The notes under the pieces: generated by a model
Seen by the model: only the letters and a program-made list of their open reading frames with translations
Database searches by the model: none
Told to the model about the DNA's origin: nothing
In this document: positions 1 to 5,713 of the stretch, one piece after another
Position numbering within the stretch: the first letter of the stretch is position 1
Layout: every line of letters starts with the position of its first letter
Assembly (NCBI GenBank): GCA_965371855.1
Contig: CBDUZZ010000047.1
Coordinates: 1 to 37,063, forward strand
From: JAADEM01 sp965371855
Lineage (GTDB): Bacteria > Bacteroidota > Bacteroidia > Bacteroidales > Marinilabiliaceae
Direction: 5' to 3'
Length of the DNA: 37,063 nt
Program-made: the position numbers and the translations under genes

Positions 1-60
1 GCATATAAAAACCGTAGATGCTACGCACTACGGAATTTTTATATGCTTAGATGTTAGCGG
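1..60. repeat. attC-like palindrome A (partial, at window edge)
   Basis: Bases 1-17 pair with 28-46: GCATATAAAAACCGTAG against CTACGG...TTTTTATATGC, a 17-bp stem with a 2-nt bulge. The 8-mer GTTAGCGG follows at 53-60. The same 8-mer occurs inverted at 861-868, so the membrane-protein gene between them is bracketed by inverted copies. A long imperfect stem next to a short conserved core is how an integron attC site looks on the strand of its cassette (here minus). The core fits the GTTRRRY consensus only partly, and the site may continue beyond the window. Confidence 0.45.
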
Positions 61-82
61 TTTGTTGTTTCGTCACTAATTT

Positions 83-787
83 TCAAGATTTCAATTTCTG
101 CTTTTTCTTAAAAATATAACTAATTGGATATTGAATCATGTATGATATTAATGTGAAACTCAATATTAAATAAAACACACCAAATCCAGCAGATGACCTT
201 TCTGTTTCTTGTAAAAAGTCAAAAAGAACAGTTGGTAAAAATTGTATTAAAATGAAAATCAAAACAACTGTTGCGATTAAAGAATATTTCTTAACTTTCC
301 CATAATTATAATCAATATCGTTTTCCTGTATAAGTTCTTCATCTTTTAGCAAATTTAAGGCAGTATCAACTTGGTCGTTTTCTACCACAAAACTTCGTGT
401 TTTTATTCTTCCAGAACTTTTATATTTAATCTGAATGGTATTAAATAACCGAAGACTTTTCTTAAATTTTATTTTAATTATTGTATTTCTTTTAATAACA
501 GGACTACCACTTGTGAATAGAATTGTATAAAAAGATAATGCTAAAAAGAATAAAGAGAATGCACCAGCATTTAATGAGAGACCTAATTTCCCTTCATAAT
601 ACATTATAACAGAAAGAACGGCAAATAGCGGTATGAAAATTAAAAATACCATTAAAGTTTTAAAAAAATCATTTATTGATTTTGCATAATCAGCAACTAA
701 GTCCATTATTTCAGAAGTTTTAGTCAATACTATCTTGTCGTCAAAAATATGACAATACTCAAATCTGGTTTTGAAAGTTTTTTCCAT
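83..787 (-). CDS. hypothetical membrane protein (234 aa)
   Basis: The family is not recognised. The protein has a soluble N-terminal ~40 residues, two hydrophobic segments at about 42-62 and 73-93, a basic, probably cytoplasmic middle (about 98-160), then two more hydrophobic segments at about 168-190 and 202-226 and a lysine-rich tail. This suggests a four-helix inner-membrane protein with both ends inside. No catalytic motif is visible. It stands alone on the minus strand between two attC-like palindromes (1-60 and 861-990), like a one-gene cassette. Its very AT-rich sequence fits acquired DNA. No clear TAnnTTTG promoter lies just upstream of the start at 787. The reading frame is convincing because hydrophobic blocks alternate regularly with charged ones. 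Confidence 0.7.
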   Translation of the reverse strand: MEKTFKTRFEYCHIFDDKIVLTKTSEIMDLVADYAKSINDFFKTLMVFLIFIPLFAVLSVIMYYEGKLGLSLNAGAFSLFFLALSFYTILFTSGSPVIKRNTIIKIKFKKSLRLFNTIQIKYKSSGRIKTRSFVVENDQVDTALNLLKDEELIQENDIDYNYGKVKKYSLIATVVLIFILIQFLPTVLFDFLQETERSSAGFGVFYLILSFTLISYMIQYPISYIFKKKQKLKS

Positions 788-860
788 AATTAAAATCCTT
801 ATTATAAGTTGTTCTTTTTATTCTATCTCGAATGTCTTTTTTGTGTCTTGTCCTCAATAA

Positions 861-990
861 CCGCTAACGTTAAGTATATGGTTTTGTGGCGGTTTTGAAA
901 CACAGATCTTTCAACTTACACCGATATATATTTGGAACTAAAATGTTCAATTTCAGACCGTAACCCGCCGTAAACTATACATTATTGCAG
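861..990. repeat. attC-like palindrome B
   Basis: A 130-bp imperfect inverted repeat fills the space between two minus-strand genes. The left arm at 875-892 (TATATGGTTTTGTGGCGG) pairs with the right arm around 965-982 (CCGCCGTAAACTATACA), with the shared end GGCGG/CCGCC. CCGCTAAC at 861-868 is the inverted counterpart of GTTAGCGG at 53-60. Size and layout match an attC site read on the minus strand, but the outer core near 985-1000 does not match its partner, so the integron reading is tentative. Confidence 0.45.
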
Positions 991-1000
991 CACGTAATTT

Positions 1001-1291
1001 TTATACTTCAATTGATATGTTAACTTTTCCACCAAGTCCTTTTTCAACAATGTCGAATAGGGTTTTAAGAGTCAAATTACTTCCATTGTTCTCAACTCTA
1101 GAAATATAAGTCCTTTTTTTGTCAACAATATTTCCTAGTTGTTGTTGGGTCATTTTTTTTTCTTCTCTGGCCTTTTTTAATAAAAGTCCTATTTTGAAGG
1201 ATGCGAAATCACGTTCAAGTTCATCTCTTCTTTCGATTCCTTTTTCTCCATAAACCGAGTCTTTTATTTCTGTCCATGTTTTTGTTTTCAT
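1001..1291 (-). CDS. higA: XRE-family antitoxin, HigA-like
   Basis: A 96-residue DNA-binding antitoxin. A helix-turn-helix of the XRE/Cro type spans about residues 34-88. Residues 45-66 (EKKMTQQQLGNIVDKKRTYISR) form the helix-turn-helix core, with the usual 'MTQQQLG' and 'YISRVENN' signatures. Residues 1-30 are charged and probably contact the toxin. It is the second gene of the pair. Its ATG overlaps the toxin stop by 4 bases (ATGA at 1288-1291), so it is translationally coupled. Toxin-first order is typical of HigBA. It probably represses its own promoter through the palindrome at 1651-1666. Family assignment is secure; the symbol is by type only. Confidence 0.85.
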   Translation of the reverse strand: MKTKTWTEIKDSVYGEKGIERRDELERDFASFKIGLLLKKAREEKKMTQQQLGNIVDKKRTYISRVENNGSNLTLKTLFDIVEKGLGGKVNISIEV

Positions 1292-1641
1292 TTTGTTTCC
1301 TCCCTTTTTTCGTTAAAATAATCATTCATTAGTCGAAGTGCTTTTTCAATCTCACGTTTCGGAGTCCTTTGTGTTTTTTTCGTAAAGCCGTTAAGAAGAA
1401 TTACAAGTCTTCCTTTGTCGAAAAAGCAAAACACTCTCCAAATATTTGATGCTAATGAAATCCTTGCTTCATAAAGTCCTTTAGTTCCAGCAATCATTTT
1501 AAGATAATTTTCTGGTATTCTCTCTAAAGTCTTAATTGCCTCAATAATTTTGAAAATTTTGTTTTGAACCTTGATAGGTTGCTTTTTTAAGAAGTCTTCG
1601 AAATAGTTTTTATAGGCAATCACTTCCCTAATCTTATTCAT
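1288..1641 (-). CDS. higB: RelE/HigB-type toxin (Gp49-like, DUF891)
   Basis: A 117-residue protein of the RelE/ParE superfamily, phage-derived Gp49/HigB branch. In this family the toxin is a ribosome-dependent mRNA interferase. Visible features are an N-terminal helical part (about 10-45), then the family's beta-sheet pattern 'GLYEARISLASNIWRVFCFF' (about 70-89) and 'LVILLNGFTKKTQRTP' (about 94-109), followed by a C-terminal helix with 'EIEKALRL'. The basic and aromatic residues R75, R84 and the KKTQRTP segment fit the RNA-binding site. It is first in the two-gene operon and overlaps the antitoxin by 4 bases. A good promoter lies 4 nt upstream of its ATG, so the transcript may start on or next to the start codon. 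Confidence 0.85.
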   Translation of the reverse strand: MNKIREVIAYKNYFEDFLKKQPIKVQNKIFKIIEAIKTLERIPENYLKMIAGTKGLYEARISLASNIWRVFCFFDKGRLVILLNGFTKKTQRTPKREIEKALRLMNDYFNEKREETK

Positions 1642-1645
1642 TGTG

Positions 1646-1676
1646 CAAAGGTAACTTTAAAGTTACTAATAACAAA
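1646..1676 (-). promoter_or_regulatory. Bacteroidota-type promoter of the higBA pair
   Basis: On the minus strand, TTTG (1676-1673), a 19-nt spacer and TACCTTTG (1653-1646) match the Bacteroidota consensus TTTG-N19-TAnnTTTG exactly. The ATG of the toxin begins at 1641, only 4 nt after the -7 box, so a leaderless or nearly leaderless mRNA is expected. Confidence 0.75.
1651..1666. promoter_or_regulatory. probable HigA operator (16-bp perfect palindrome)
   Basis: GTAACTTTAAAGTTAC is a perfect 16-bp palindrome lying in the promoter spacer and overlapping the first bases of the -7 box. Type II antitoxins of the XRE class bind palindromes of this kind to repress their own operon. The position would block RNA polymerase. 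Function is inferred from place and symmetry. Confidence 0.65.
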
Positions 1677-1816
1677 ATCTTTTTGATGTTTTTTCTCAAG
1701 GTGGTGGAGTTCTCAATTATGTGCTACAACTACTTGCTAAACGCAACCCAATTTCATTTTTTTCTTCTTTGTGCTTTATAATATGGCATACTAAGTGGCT
1801 ATAGTTCAACCCAAAC

Positions 1817-1844
1817 TATGCATTAGAAATATTTCTAATGCATA
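1817..1844. repeat. 28-bp perfect palindrome
   Basis: Bases 1817-1844 are a perfect palindrome (half-site TATGCATTAGAAAT), in the gene-poor stretch 1677-1977. GTTCAAC, which fits the integron R'' pattern RYYYAAC, lies just left at 1805-1811. It may be half of another recombination-type site or an operator. No protein partner can be named. Nothing else in 1677-1816 is recognisable. Confidence 0.6.
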
Positions 1845-1851
1845 GCGATAA

Positions 1852-1895
1852 AGAAATACATACATTTTGGATAAAAACCAAAATGGTGTATTTCT
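1852..1895. repeat. second hairpin next to the 28-bp palindrome
   Basis: AGAAATACA (1852-1860) pairs with TGTATTTCT (1887-1895), and inside it CATTTTGG pairs with CCAAAATG, around a short A-rich loop. With the palindrome at 1817-1844 it forms a tandem of two hairpins 7 nt apart. It is not followed by a T-run, so it is not an intrinsic terminator. Confidence 0.55.
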
Positions 1896-1977
1896 AAATC
1901 GGGGTTAACCCTTACTAAATGCAGATAGTTCGTTATTTCATAACTCCTACTGCATAAGCCGGGTTTAACCGGTGCAG

Positions 1978-2235
1978 CTACATTAAGTGCCTTGCGTATG
2001 AGAGATAGTGCTTTTGTTTTTGAAGCGCTTGAAAGAAAGCCATAGTGCCTGATTCGTGTAAATCCCGGTGGCAGGATATGTTGACAGAATAGCCGCAGGA
2101 AATCTTAACCCTTAAGGGTGGTGGTTTTTCTTGTGTAATTATTGCTGTAATCTTTCCACGAAAAAGTTGCTTCGCTATCTGTTGAAATCCCAATACGCTG
2201 TAACATGCTTGAGAATAATACGTACCTTTACTCAT
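1978..2235 (-). CDS. doubtful small ORF (85 aa)
   Basis: No family is recognised. The frame starts with ATG after a TA-rich stretch and encodes a cysteine- and lysine-containing protein with no signal peptide, membrane segment or known motif. The region is less AT-rich than its neighbours and is dense in short inverted repeats (for example around AACCCTTAAGGGT near 2107-2119). It could equally be structured noncoding DNA of a mobile element with a chance open frame. It lies between the double hairpin at 1817-1895 and attC-like palindrome C. Confidence 0.22.
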   Translation of the reverse strand: MSKGTYYSQACYSVLGFQQIAKQLFRGKITAIITQEKPPPLRVKISCGYSVNISCHRDLHESGTMAFFQALQKQKHYLSYARHLM

Positions 2236-2320
2236 AATAATAAATGTTTAGATTTATAAAAGCAGGGTATACGTATTGCTCGTAAATCCAGTTGAGCTAC
2301 ACCCGCTGTGGCGGGGTTTA

Positions 2321-2448
2321 GTTCAACAAGTGGTATATTTAATTGCCGAGAAAGCAGTAAATTCAATGGTTATAGCTCGCAAAAAGTTCATCGTACCTGA
2401 AAGAGAATAGCTCCGAAATCGGCAATCAAATATACCACAACCGTTATG
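2321..2448. repeat. attC-like palindrome C
   Basis: The arms 2330-2349 (GTGGTATATTTAATTGCCGA) and 2419-2438 (TCGGCAATCAAATATACCAC) are complementary at 19 of 20 positions across a 69-nt spacer. GTTCAAC at 2321-2327 fits the attC R'' consensus RYYYAAC, and GTTATGC at 2443-2449 is close to the R' consensus GTTRRRY. The total span, about 128 bp, lies in the attC size range. Of the sites in this window it fits attC best. The stretch 2236-2536 holds nothing else apart from a possible -7 box (TAAATTTG, 2515-2522) ahead of the next gene. Confidence 0.5.
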
Positions 2449-2536
2449 CACATTAATAAAAAACAGAATATTAAAGAACAATTATTAATTCATAATAATA
2501 TCAGAACAAATTTGTAAATTTGCTAAAAAACGAAAA

Positions 2537-2839
2537 ATGCCTAAACTTTATGAATATTTTGGATTAATTATTTTATTCTATTCCCGTGAACATGAACCGA
2601 TTCATGTACATTGTAAATATCAGGGAAAAGAAAGTAAAGCTGAAATAATATATGAAAATGGAAAATTTGTGGAAGTCATAATAAAAACCGTTGCAGGGAA
2701 AGAACCTCTTGACACACAAAATCTAAAAAAGTTTAGAAAACTTGTTGAATATTATCGAGATGATATAATTCGGAAGTGGGTGGACTTTTTTGTTTTCAAT
2801 AAGGAAATTGCAACAGAAATAATAACAAAAAAAATATAG
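2537..2839 (+). CDS. DUF4160 domain protein
   Basis: A 100-residue protein that begins with the DUF4160 signature: 'MPKLYEYFGLIILFYSREHE', then 'PIHVHCKYQGKESKAEI' with conserved histidines (PIHVH). The C-terminal half (about 60-95) is an amphipathic helical region containing 'FRKLVEYYRDDIIRKW'. DUF4160 genes are very often paired with DUF2442 genes and such pairs have been proposed to be toxin-antitoxin modules; the biochemical role is not settled. Here the partner starts 5 nt after the stop codon. A -7 box TAAATTTG at 2515-2522 lies 14 nt upstream of the ATG, but no good -33 box was seen. Confidence 0.85.
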   Translation: MPKLYEYFGLIILFYSREHEPIHVHCKYQGKESKAEIIYENGKFVEVIIKTVAGKEPLDTQNLKKFRKLVEYYRDDIIRKWVDFFVFNKEIATEIITKKI

Positions 2840-2843
2840 GGCA

Positions 2844-3086
2844 ATGATTGTATCAATTCAAAAAGCAGATTATTTGGGAGAATACAGAATTAATTTTCAA
2901 TTTTCTGATGGTGTTGAAAAGACAATTGATTTTGGTGAATTTCTTGAAAAAGCTAAAAACCCAATGACAAAAAAGTACCAAGACAAACAATTATTTCAGT
3001 CTTATTCAATTGAATATGGAGATATTATTTGGAATGACTATGAAATGTGCTTTCCGATTTGGGACTTACATGAAGGACAGATATAA
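2844..3086 (+). CDS. DUF2442 domain protein
   Basis: An 80-residue protein of the DUF2442 family. The N-terminal beta-hairpin reads 'YRINFQFSDGVEKTIDF', typical of the family's 'L.v.F.dG..g.vDl' pattern. The middle has 'FLEKA', and the end reads 'YGDIIWNDYEMCFPIWDL', matching the family's 'G.i.Wp.gadl.pd.L' region. It follows the DUF4160 gene after 4 noncoding bases and must be co-transcribed with it. If the pair is a toxin-antitoxin unit, which member is the toxin cannot be told from sequence. The two genes lie between attC-like palindromes C and D, as a two-gene cassette would. Confidence 0.85.
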   Translation: MIVSIQKADYLGEYRINFQFSDGVEKTIDFGEFLEKAKNPMTKKYQDKQLFQSYSIEYGDIIWNDYEMCFPIWDLHEGQI

Positions 3087-3090
3087 CGCC

Positions 3091-3220
3091 TTGTAACAGC
3101 AAATAATAGCCCATAGCCGCATTACGTCCATCAAGACAAATGAGTATAACATAAACATACGAGTAATCAAAAAACATCGTGTAAGTGAACGGCTACGGGC
3201 CATATTTGCAAACCGTTAGT
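3091..3220. repeat. attC-like palindrome D
   Basis: It starts 5 nt after the DUF2442 stop codon. The left arm 3095-3118 (AACAGCAAATAATAGCCC and ATAGCC) pairs with 3191-3217 (GGCTACGGGCC, ATATTTGC, AAACCGTT) with a few small bulges. The right end CCGTTAGTG resembles CCGTTATGC of site C and GTTAGCGG of sites A and B. A structure beginning at the stop codon of a small gene is the usual place of an attC site. No integrase gene is present to confirm it. Confidence 0.5.
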
Positions 3221-3416
3221 GTGCCACGAGGCTGTAGTTTTCCAGCAGGTGCAAATCCTGCCTAAGCAATTTGCTGTTCACTTAGAAGAGTTGCAGACAG
3301 ATAAGCCCGTGAGGGTGACACTGAAGCTCTGCATACTTGAATGACCAAGCCGTAATACGCAAGTGTGAACCCAAAGTAGTCCCGCACGTGCGGGATGTAT
3401 CCGTAGATTGGGGAGC
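3219..3416 (+). ncRNA. probable group II intron fragment (5' end, domain I)
   Basis: The segment begins GTGTG (3219-3223), matching the group II intron 5' consensus GUGYG. It continues with elements typical of domain I: 'CAGCAGGTGCAAATCCTGCC', a CCCGTGAGGGTGAC stem, and 'GTGTGAACCCAAAGTAGTCC' followed by the hairpin CCCGCACGTGCGGG at 3381-3394. Together these occupy most of the gene-free stretch 3221-3467. No intron-encoded reverse transcriptase and no domain V/VI follow, so it would be a 5' remnant, inactive by itself. Identification rests on recognition of the pattern, not on an alignment. Confidence 0.5.
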
Positions 3417-3420
3417 AAAA

Positions 3421-3471
3421 GATGCGATTAAGCAAATCAAAAAGAACTTGTATGAGGGGTATCAATTATGA
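3421..3471 (+). pseudogene. 3' remnant of the gene coupled to LysO
   Basis: An open frame without a start codon runs to a TGA at 3469-3471 that overlaps the ATG of the next gene (ATGA). Its last codons read KQIKKNLYEGYQL. In many Bacteroidota the lysine exporter LysO is split in two genes, with a ~95-residue N-terminal part directly upstream of the ~200-residue part. The overlap suggests that this is the tail of that first gene, cut by the intron-like sequence on its left. The tail itself has no diagnostic motif. Confidence 0.4.
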
Positions 3472-4163
3472 AAGGAAGCTTAATAATATTAGCATTTTTT
3501 ATAGCAGGTTTGATTGGTGGGATATTCAGAGTTTTTCCGGAATGGATACTTAATGAGAACCTCACGACTTATGCCCTGTATGCCTTAATGTTTCTTGTAG
3601 GTATTAGTATAGGCAGTGACAAAGGAGCTTTCTATATTCTGAAAAAGATGAAGTTTAAGGTGATGCTTGTTCCTTTTCTTGTTGTTGTTGGTAGTTTGGC
3701 AGGAACGGCATTTGTTTCAATATTTCTATCCGGTATTTCCACAAATGAGGCAATGGCTGTGGGTGCGGGTTTTGGTTACTATTCACTATCAAGTATTGTG
3801 ATTAGCCAGATAAGTGGGCAGGAGTTAGGGGTTGTTGCACTGCTGTCGAATATAATGAGAGAGATCATTACACTGCTTGCAGCCCCGCTGATGGTAACCT
3901 ATTTTGGAAAGTTGGCAGCAATAGCTTCCGGCGGTGCAACTGCAATGGACACAACATTGCCTGTTATTGTGAAATTCACAGGTAAAGAGTATGGTATCAT
4001 TGCTGTATTCAGCGGTATTGTTCTTACTGCTATCGTTCCTGTTCTGGTAACTCTGCTGTTGGAGTTGTTTTGGAGTGGGGTTAAATCTGGTTATTTTATG
4101 CTGATGCCCACTCAGAACTTAAAATTATCTATTCTTGTTTTCTTGCAATTTCCAGTGCCGTAG
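3468..4163 (+). CDS. lysO: LysO family lysine exporter, C-terminal part
   Basis: An inner-membrane protein of the LysO/DUF340 family (lysine efflux, YbjE-type). The family core spans about residues 1-203: 'YALMFLVGISIGSDK' (about 37-51), 'GAGFGYYSLSSIVISQ' (about 99-114), 'LLSNIMREIITLLAAPL' and 'GGATAMDTTLPVI', all hallmark segments, with about six hydrophobic helices. Single-gene homologues are ~300 residues. Bacteroidota versions are split, so ~200 residues is normal for this half. The upstream half is missing (see remnant at 3421-3471), so export is doubtful. The frame runs ~28 residues past the usual end and overlaps the convergent oxidoreductase gene by 35 bases, so the original stop codon may have been lost. 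Confidence 0.8.
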   Translation: MKGSLIILAFFIAGLIGGIFRVFPEWILNENLTTYALYALMFLVGISIGSDKGAFYILKKMKFKVMLVPFLVVVGSLAGTAFVSIFLSGISTNEAMAVGAGFGYYSLSSIVISQISGQELGVVALLSNIMREIITLLAAPLMVTYFGKLAAIASGGATAMDTTLPVIVKFTGKEYGIIAVFSGIVLTAIVPVLVTLLLELFWSGVKSGYFMLMPTQNLKLSILVFLQFPVP

Positions 4164-5523
4164 TTGTTATATAATACTTTGTAATCATATTCGGTACTTC
4201 CCAGTCAGGTAGTTTACCCTCTTTCATGTATTTCAGGAATTTCTCTGTAACCTGACGGAAGTGAGCTTCATGTCCAACCTTATATTTTTGTGGTATGTCA
4301 ATATAAAACTGTTTGTCCGATTGTTCTACAAGCTTAACTCCCGGATATTTCTTTGCCAGGTCTGCATTTACAGCACTTGTCAGCTTTACTTTAAAGGCAG
4401 TTGGTTCTACGTCTGCGGCCGGTTCAATGTACAAAACCGGCTTAAACTGCTGCTCAGCTCCCTGACGGATAACCAAATTACATGTTGTTCCACGCATAAT
4501 GCTGTAATGAGTATCTCCCCCTTTAGGTTCATCAAAATTCCAAATAACCGACACTTTTGCCCAAATGCCATTTATTTTATAAATAATCTCACCATTACTG
4601 TAAATCTTTAGCAGTCCGTCTTGTACATATCTGTTTAGATATTCCGGGAAACTTGTTAGCCCGGTTACCTCAGAGAACTGCTCCAAAGTAAGATTGGTAG
4701 TCCAGTGTCTGGCTTCTGTTACCTTTACATCATTTTTATTAATAATCTTTTCAGGGAAGGCCTCCCACTGTATAAGATCAATCAAATGTGGTGATACATC
4801 CACGATACCCTCTCCTTCCTGACTTATGTCAAAAAACCATGCAGGACGAATTAATGGTTTGCCGGCTACAATTTTTGAAAAGCGATGTACACTCTCCTGT
4901 ACCATGGCAGGGTTTTCAGGAGAGCCTTTCTGCAACTCTCCGAATACATCAGACACCTGCGATAGTTTACGCTGAAGCATGGTGGTTATCTCATGCCGTT
5001 CGGTCATGATATCATAAAGTAACACATTCTTTTCATCTGCCATTCTGAAAGCCTCTTCCAGCAAAGGAAAATTCTCAGGAGTTATCACCATAGGCTTGTC
5101 AGCCAAAACATATAACCCGGCTTCAACAGACTTTTTTATATATTCTGTTTTTCTGGCATTATTCCCTGCCACAACAACCAGGTTTCCCGCCTTTTCATCC
5201 AGCATTTTATTAAAATAATCCTGTCCAACATATACATTCTCCTCCCAGTTTGTGGGGTTTTCACTCCTTGTGTTAAACCTTTTAATCATATCCAGATAAG
5301 ATTGTACTTCCGGTCCTTCAGGAGCATACACATGCACCTTAGTGCTAACTTCAGGATACATTGATTTTTGTACCAGCCCGGCATGGAAATGACCGGGAGC
5401 AAGGGTTATGATTTTTACACTCTTATCATTTTCTTTCATGGTTATTGATTTTTTGCTTCTCCCTGTACAGGAGACTGACAATACTAAAATGGTGGTAATA
5501 AAAATGGAAAAATATGGTTTCAT
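4129..5523 (-). CDS. Gfo/Idh/MocA-type oxidoreductase lipoprotein
   Basis: A 464-residue exported oxidoreductase, taken from the MKPYFS start at 5523. The following residues are a lipoprotein signal with the lipobox cysteine in 'LSVSC'. A start 15 codons upstream would spoil this signal and lies in a dispersed repeat. The N-terminal third is a Rossmann-like fold, 'KIITLAPGHFHAGLV', without the classic GxGxxG. 'VLADKPM' corresponds to the family's EKP motif (lysine in the active site). The C-terminal part matches the Bacteroidota 'putative oxidoreductase C-terminal domain'. It is last in the minus-strand run DUF6807-ThuA-Gfo/Idh-Gfo/Idh, 190 bases after its neighbour. The substrate is unknown; a periplasmic sugar is likely. 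Confidence 0.85.
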   Translation of the reverse strand: MKPYFSIFITTILVLSVSCTGRSKKSITMKENDKSVKIITLAPGHFHAGLVQKSMYPEVSTKVHVYAPEGPEVQSYLDMIKRFNTRSENPTNWEENVYVGQDYFNKMLDEKAGNLVVVAGNNARKTEYIKKSVEAGLYVLADKPMVITPENFPLLEEAFRMADEKNVLLYDIMTERHEITTMLQRKLSQVSDVFGELQKGSPENPAMVQESVHRFSKIVAGKPLIRPAWFFDISQEGEGIVDVSPHLIDLIQWEAFPEKIINKNDVKVTEARHWTTNLTLEQFSEVTGLTSFPEYLNRYVQDGLLKIYSNGEIIYKINGIWAKVSVIWNFDEPKGGDTHYSIMRGTTCNLVIRQGAEQQFKPVLYIEPAADVEPTAFKVKLTSAVNADLAKKYPGVKLVEQSDKQFYIDIPQKYKVGHEAHFRQVTEKFLKYMKEGKLPDWEVPNMITKYYITTTALEIARKQE

Positions 5524-5573
5524 CTGTTTGTAATTAATGAAATGATTAACACAGAGGCACGGAGGCACAGAGT
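5521..5573 (-). repeat. dispersed repeat abutting an ATG, copy 1
   Basis: Read on the minus strand, 53 bases ending exactly with the start codon at 5523-5521 match the 53 bases at 22827-22879 at about 45 positions without gaps. Each copy contains two CTCTGTG words and a TGCCTCTGTGTTA block and ends ACAGATG. Both copies sit directly before lipoprotein genes. CTCTGTG-type words are common spacer repeats in Bacteroidota. Confidence 0.7.
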
Positions 5574-5713
5574 ATTATATTGAATTATTCGATTAACGTG
5601 TTTCGCCCTTGGCAAGAAAACAGTAAAATCACAGTTGCTAATATTGTAAAGAATCTCACAGTTATTATTTTAACGGCCTTCTGTATAACTTTAGCCTGCT
5701 AACTTAAAACTGC

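Noticed and set aside
3262..3465. A 67-codon minus-strand frame in the intron-like segment
   Set aside because: It lies entirely inside the structured segment and the tail before lysO, has no family resemblance and no plausible promoter. It is a chance frame opposite structured RNA sequence.
5524..5568. Fifteen-codon N-terminal extension of the Gfo/Idh lipoprotein
   Set aside because: The extension lies in the 53-bp dispersed repeat and would bury the lipoprotein signal; the start at 5523 gives a normal lipobox.
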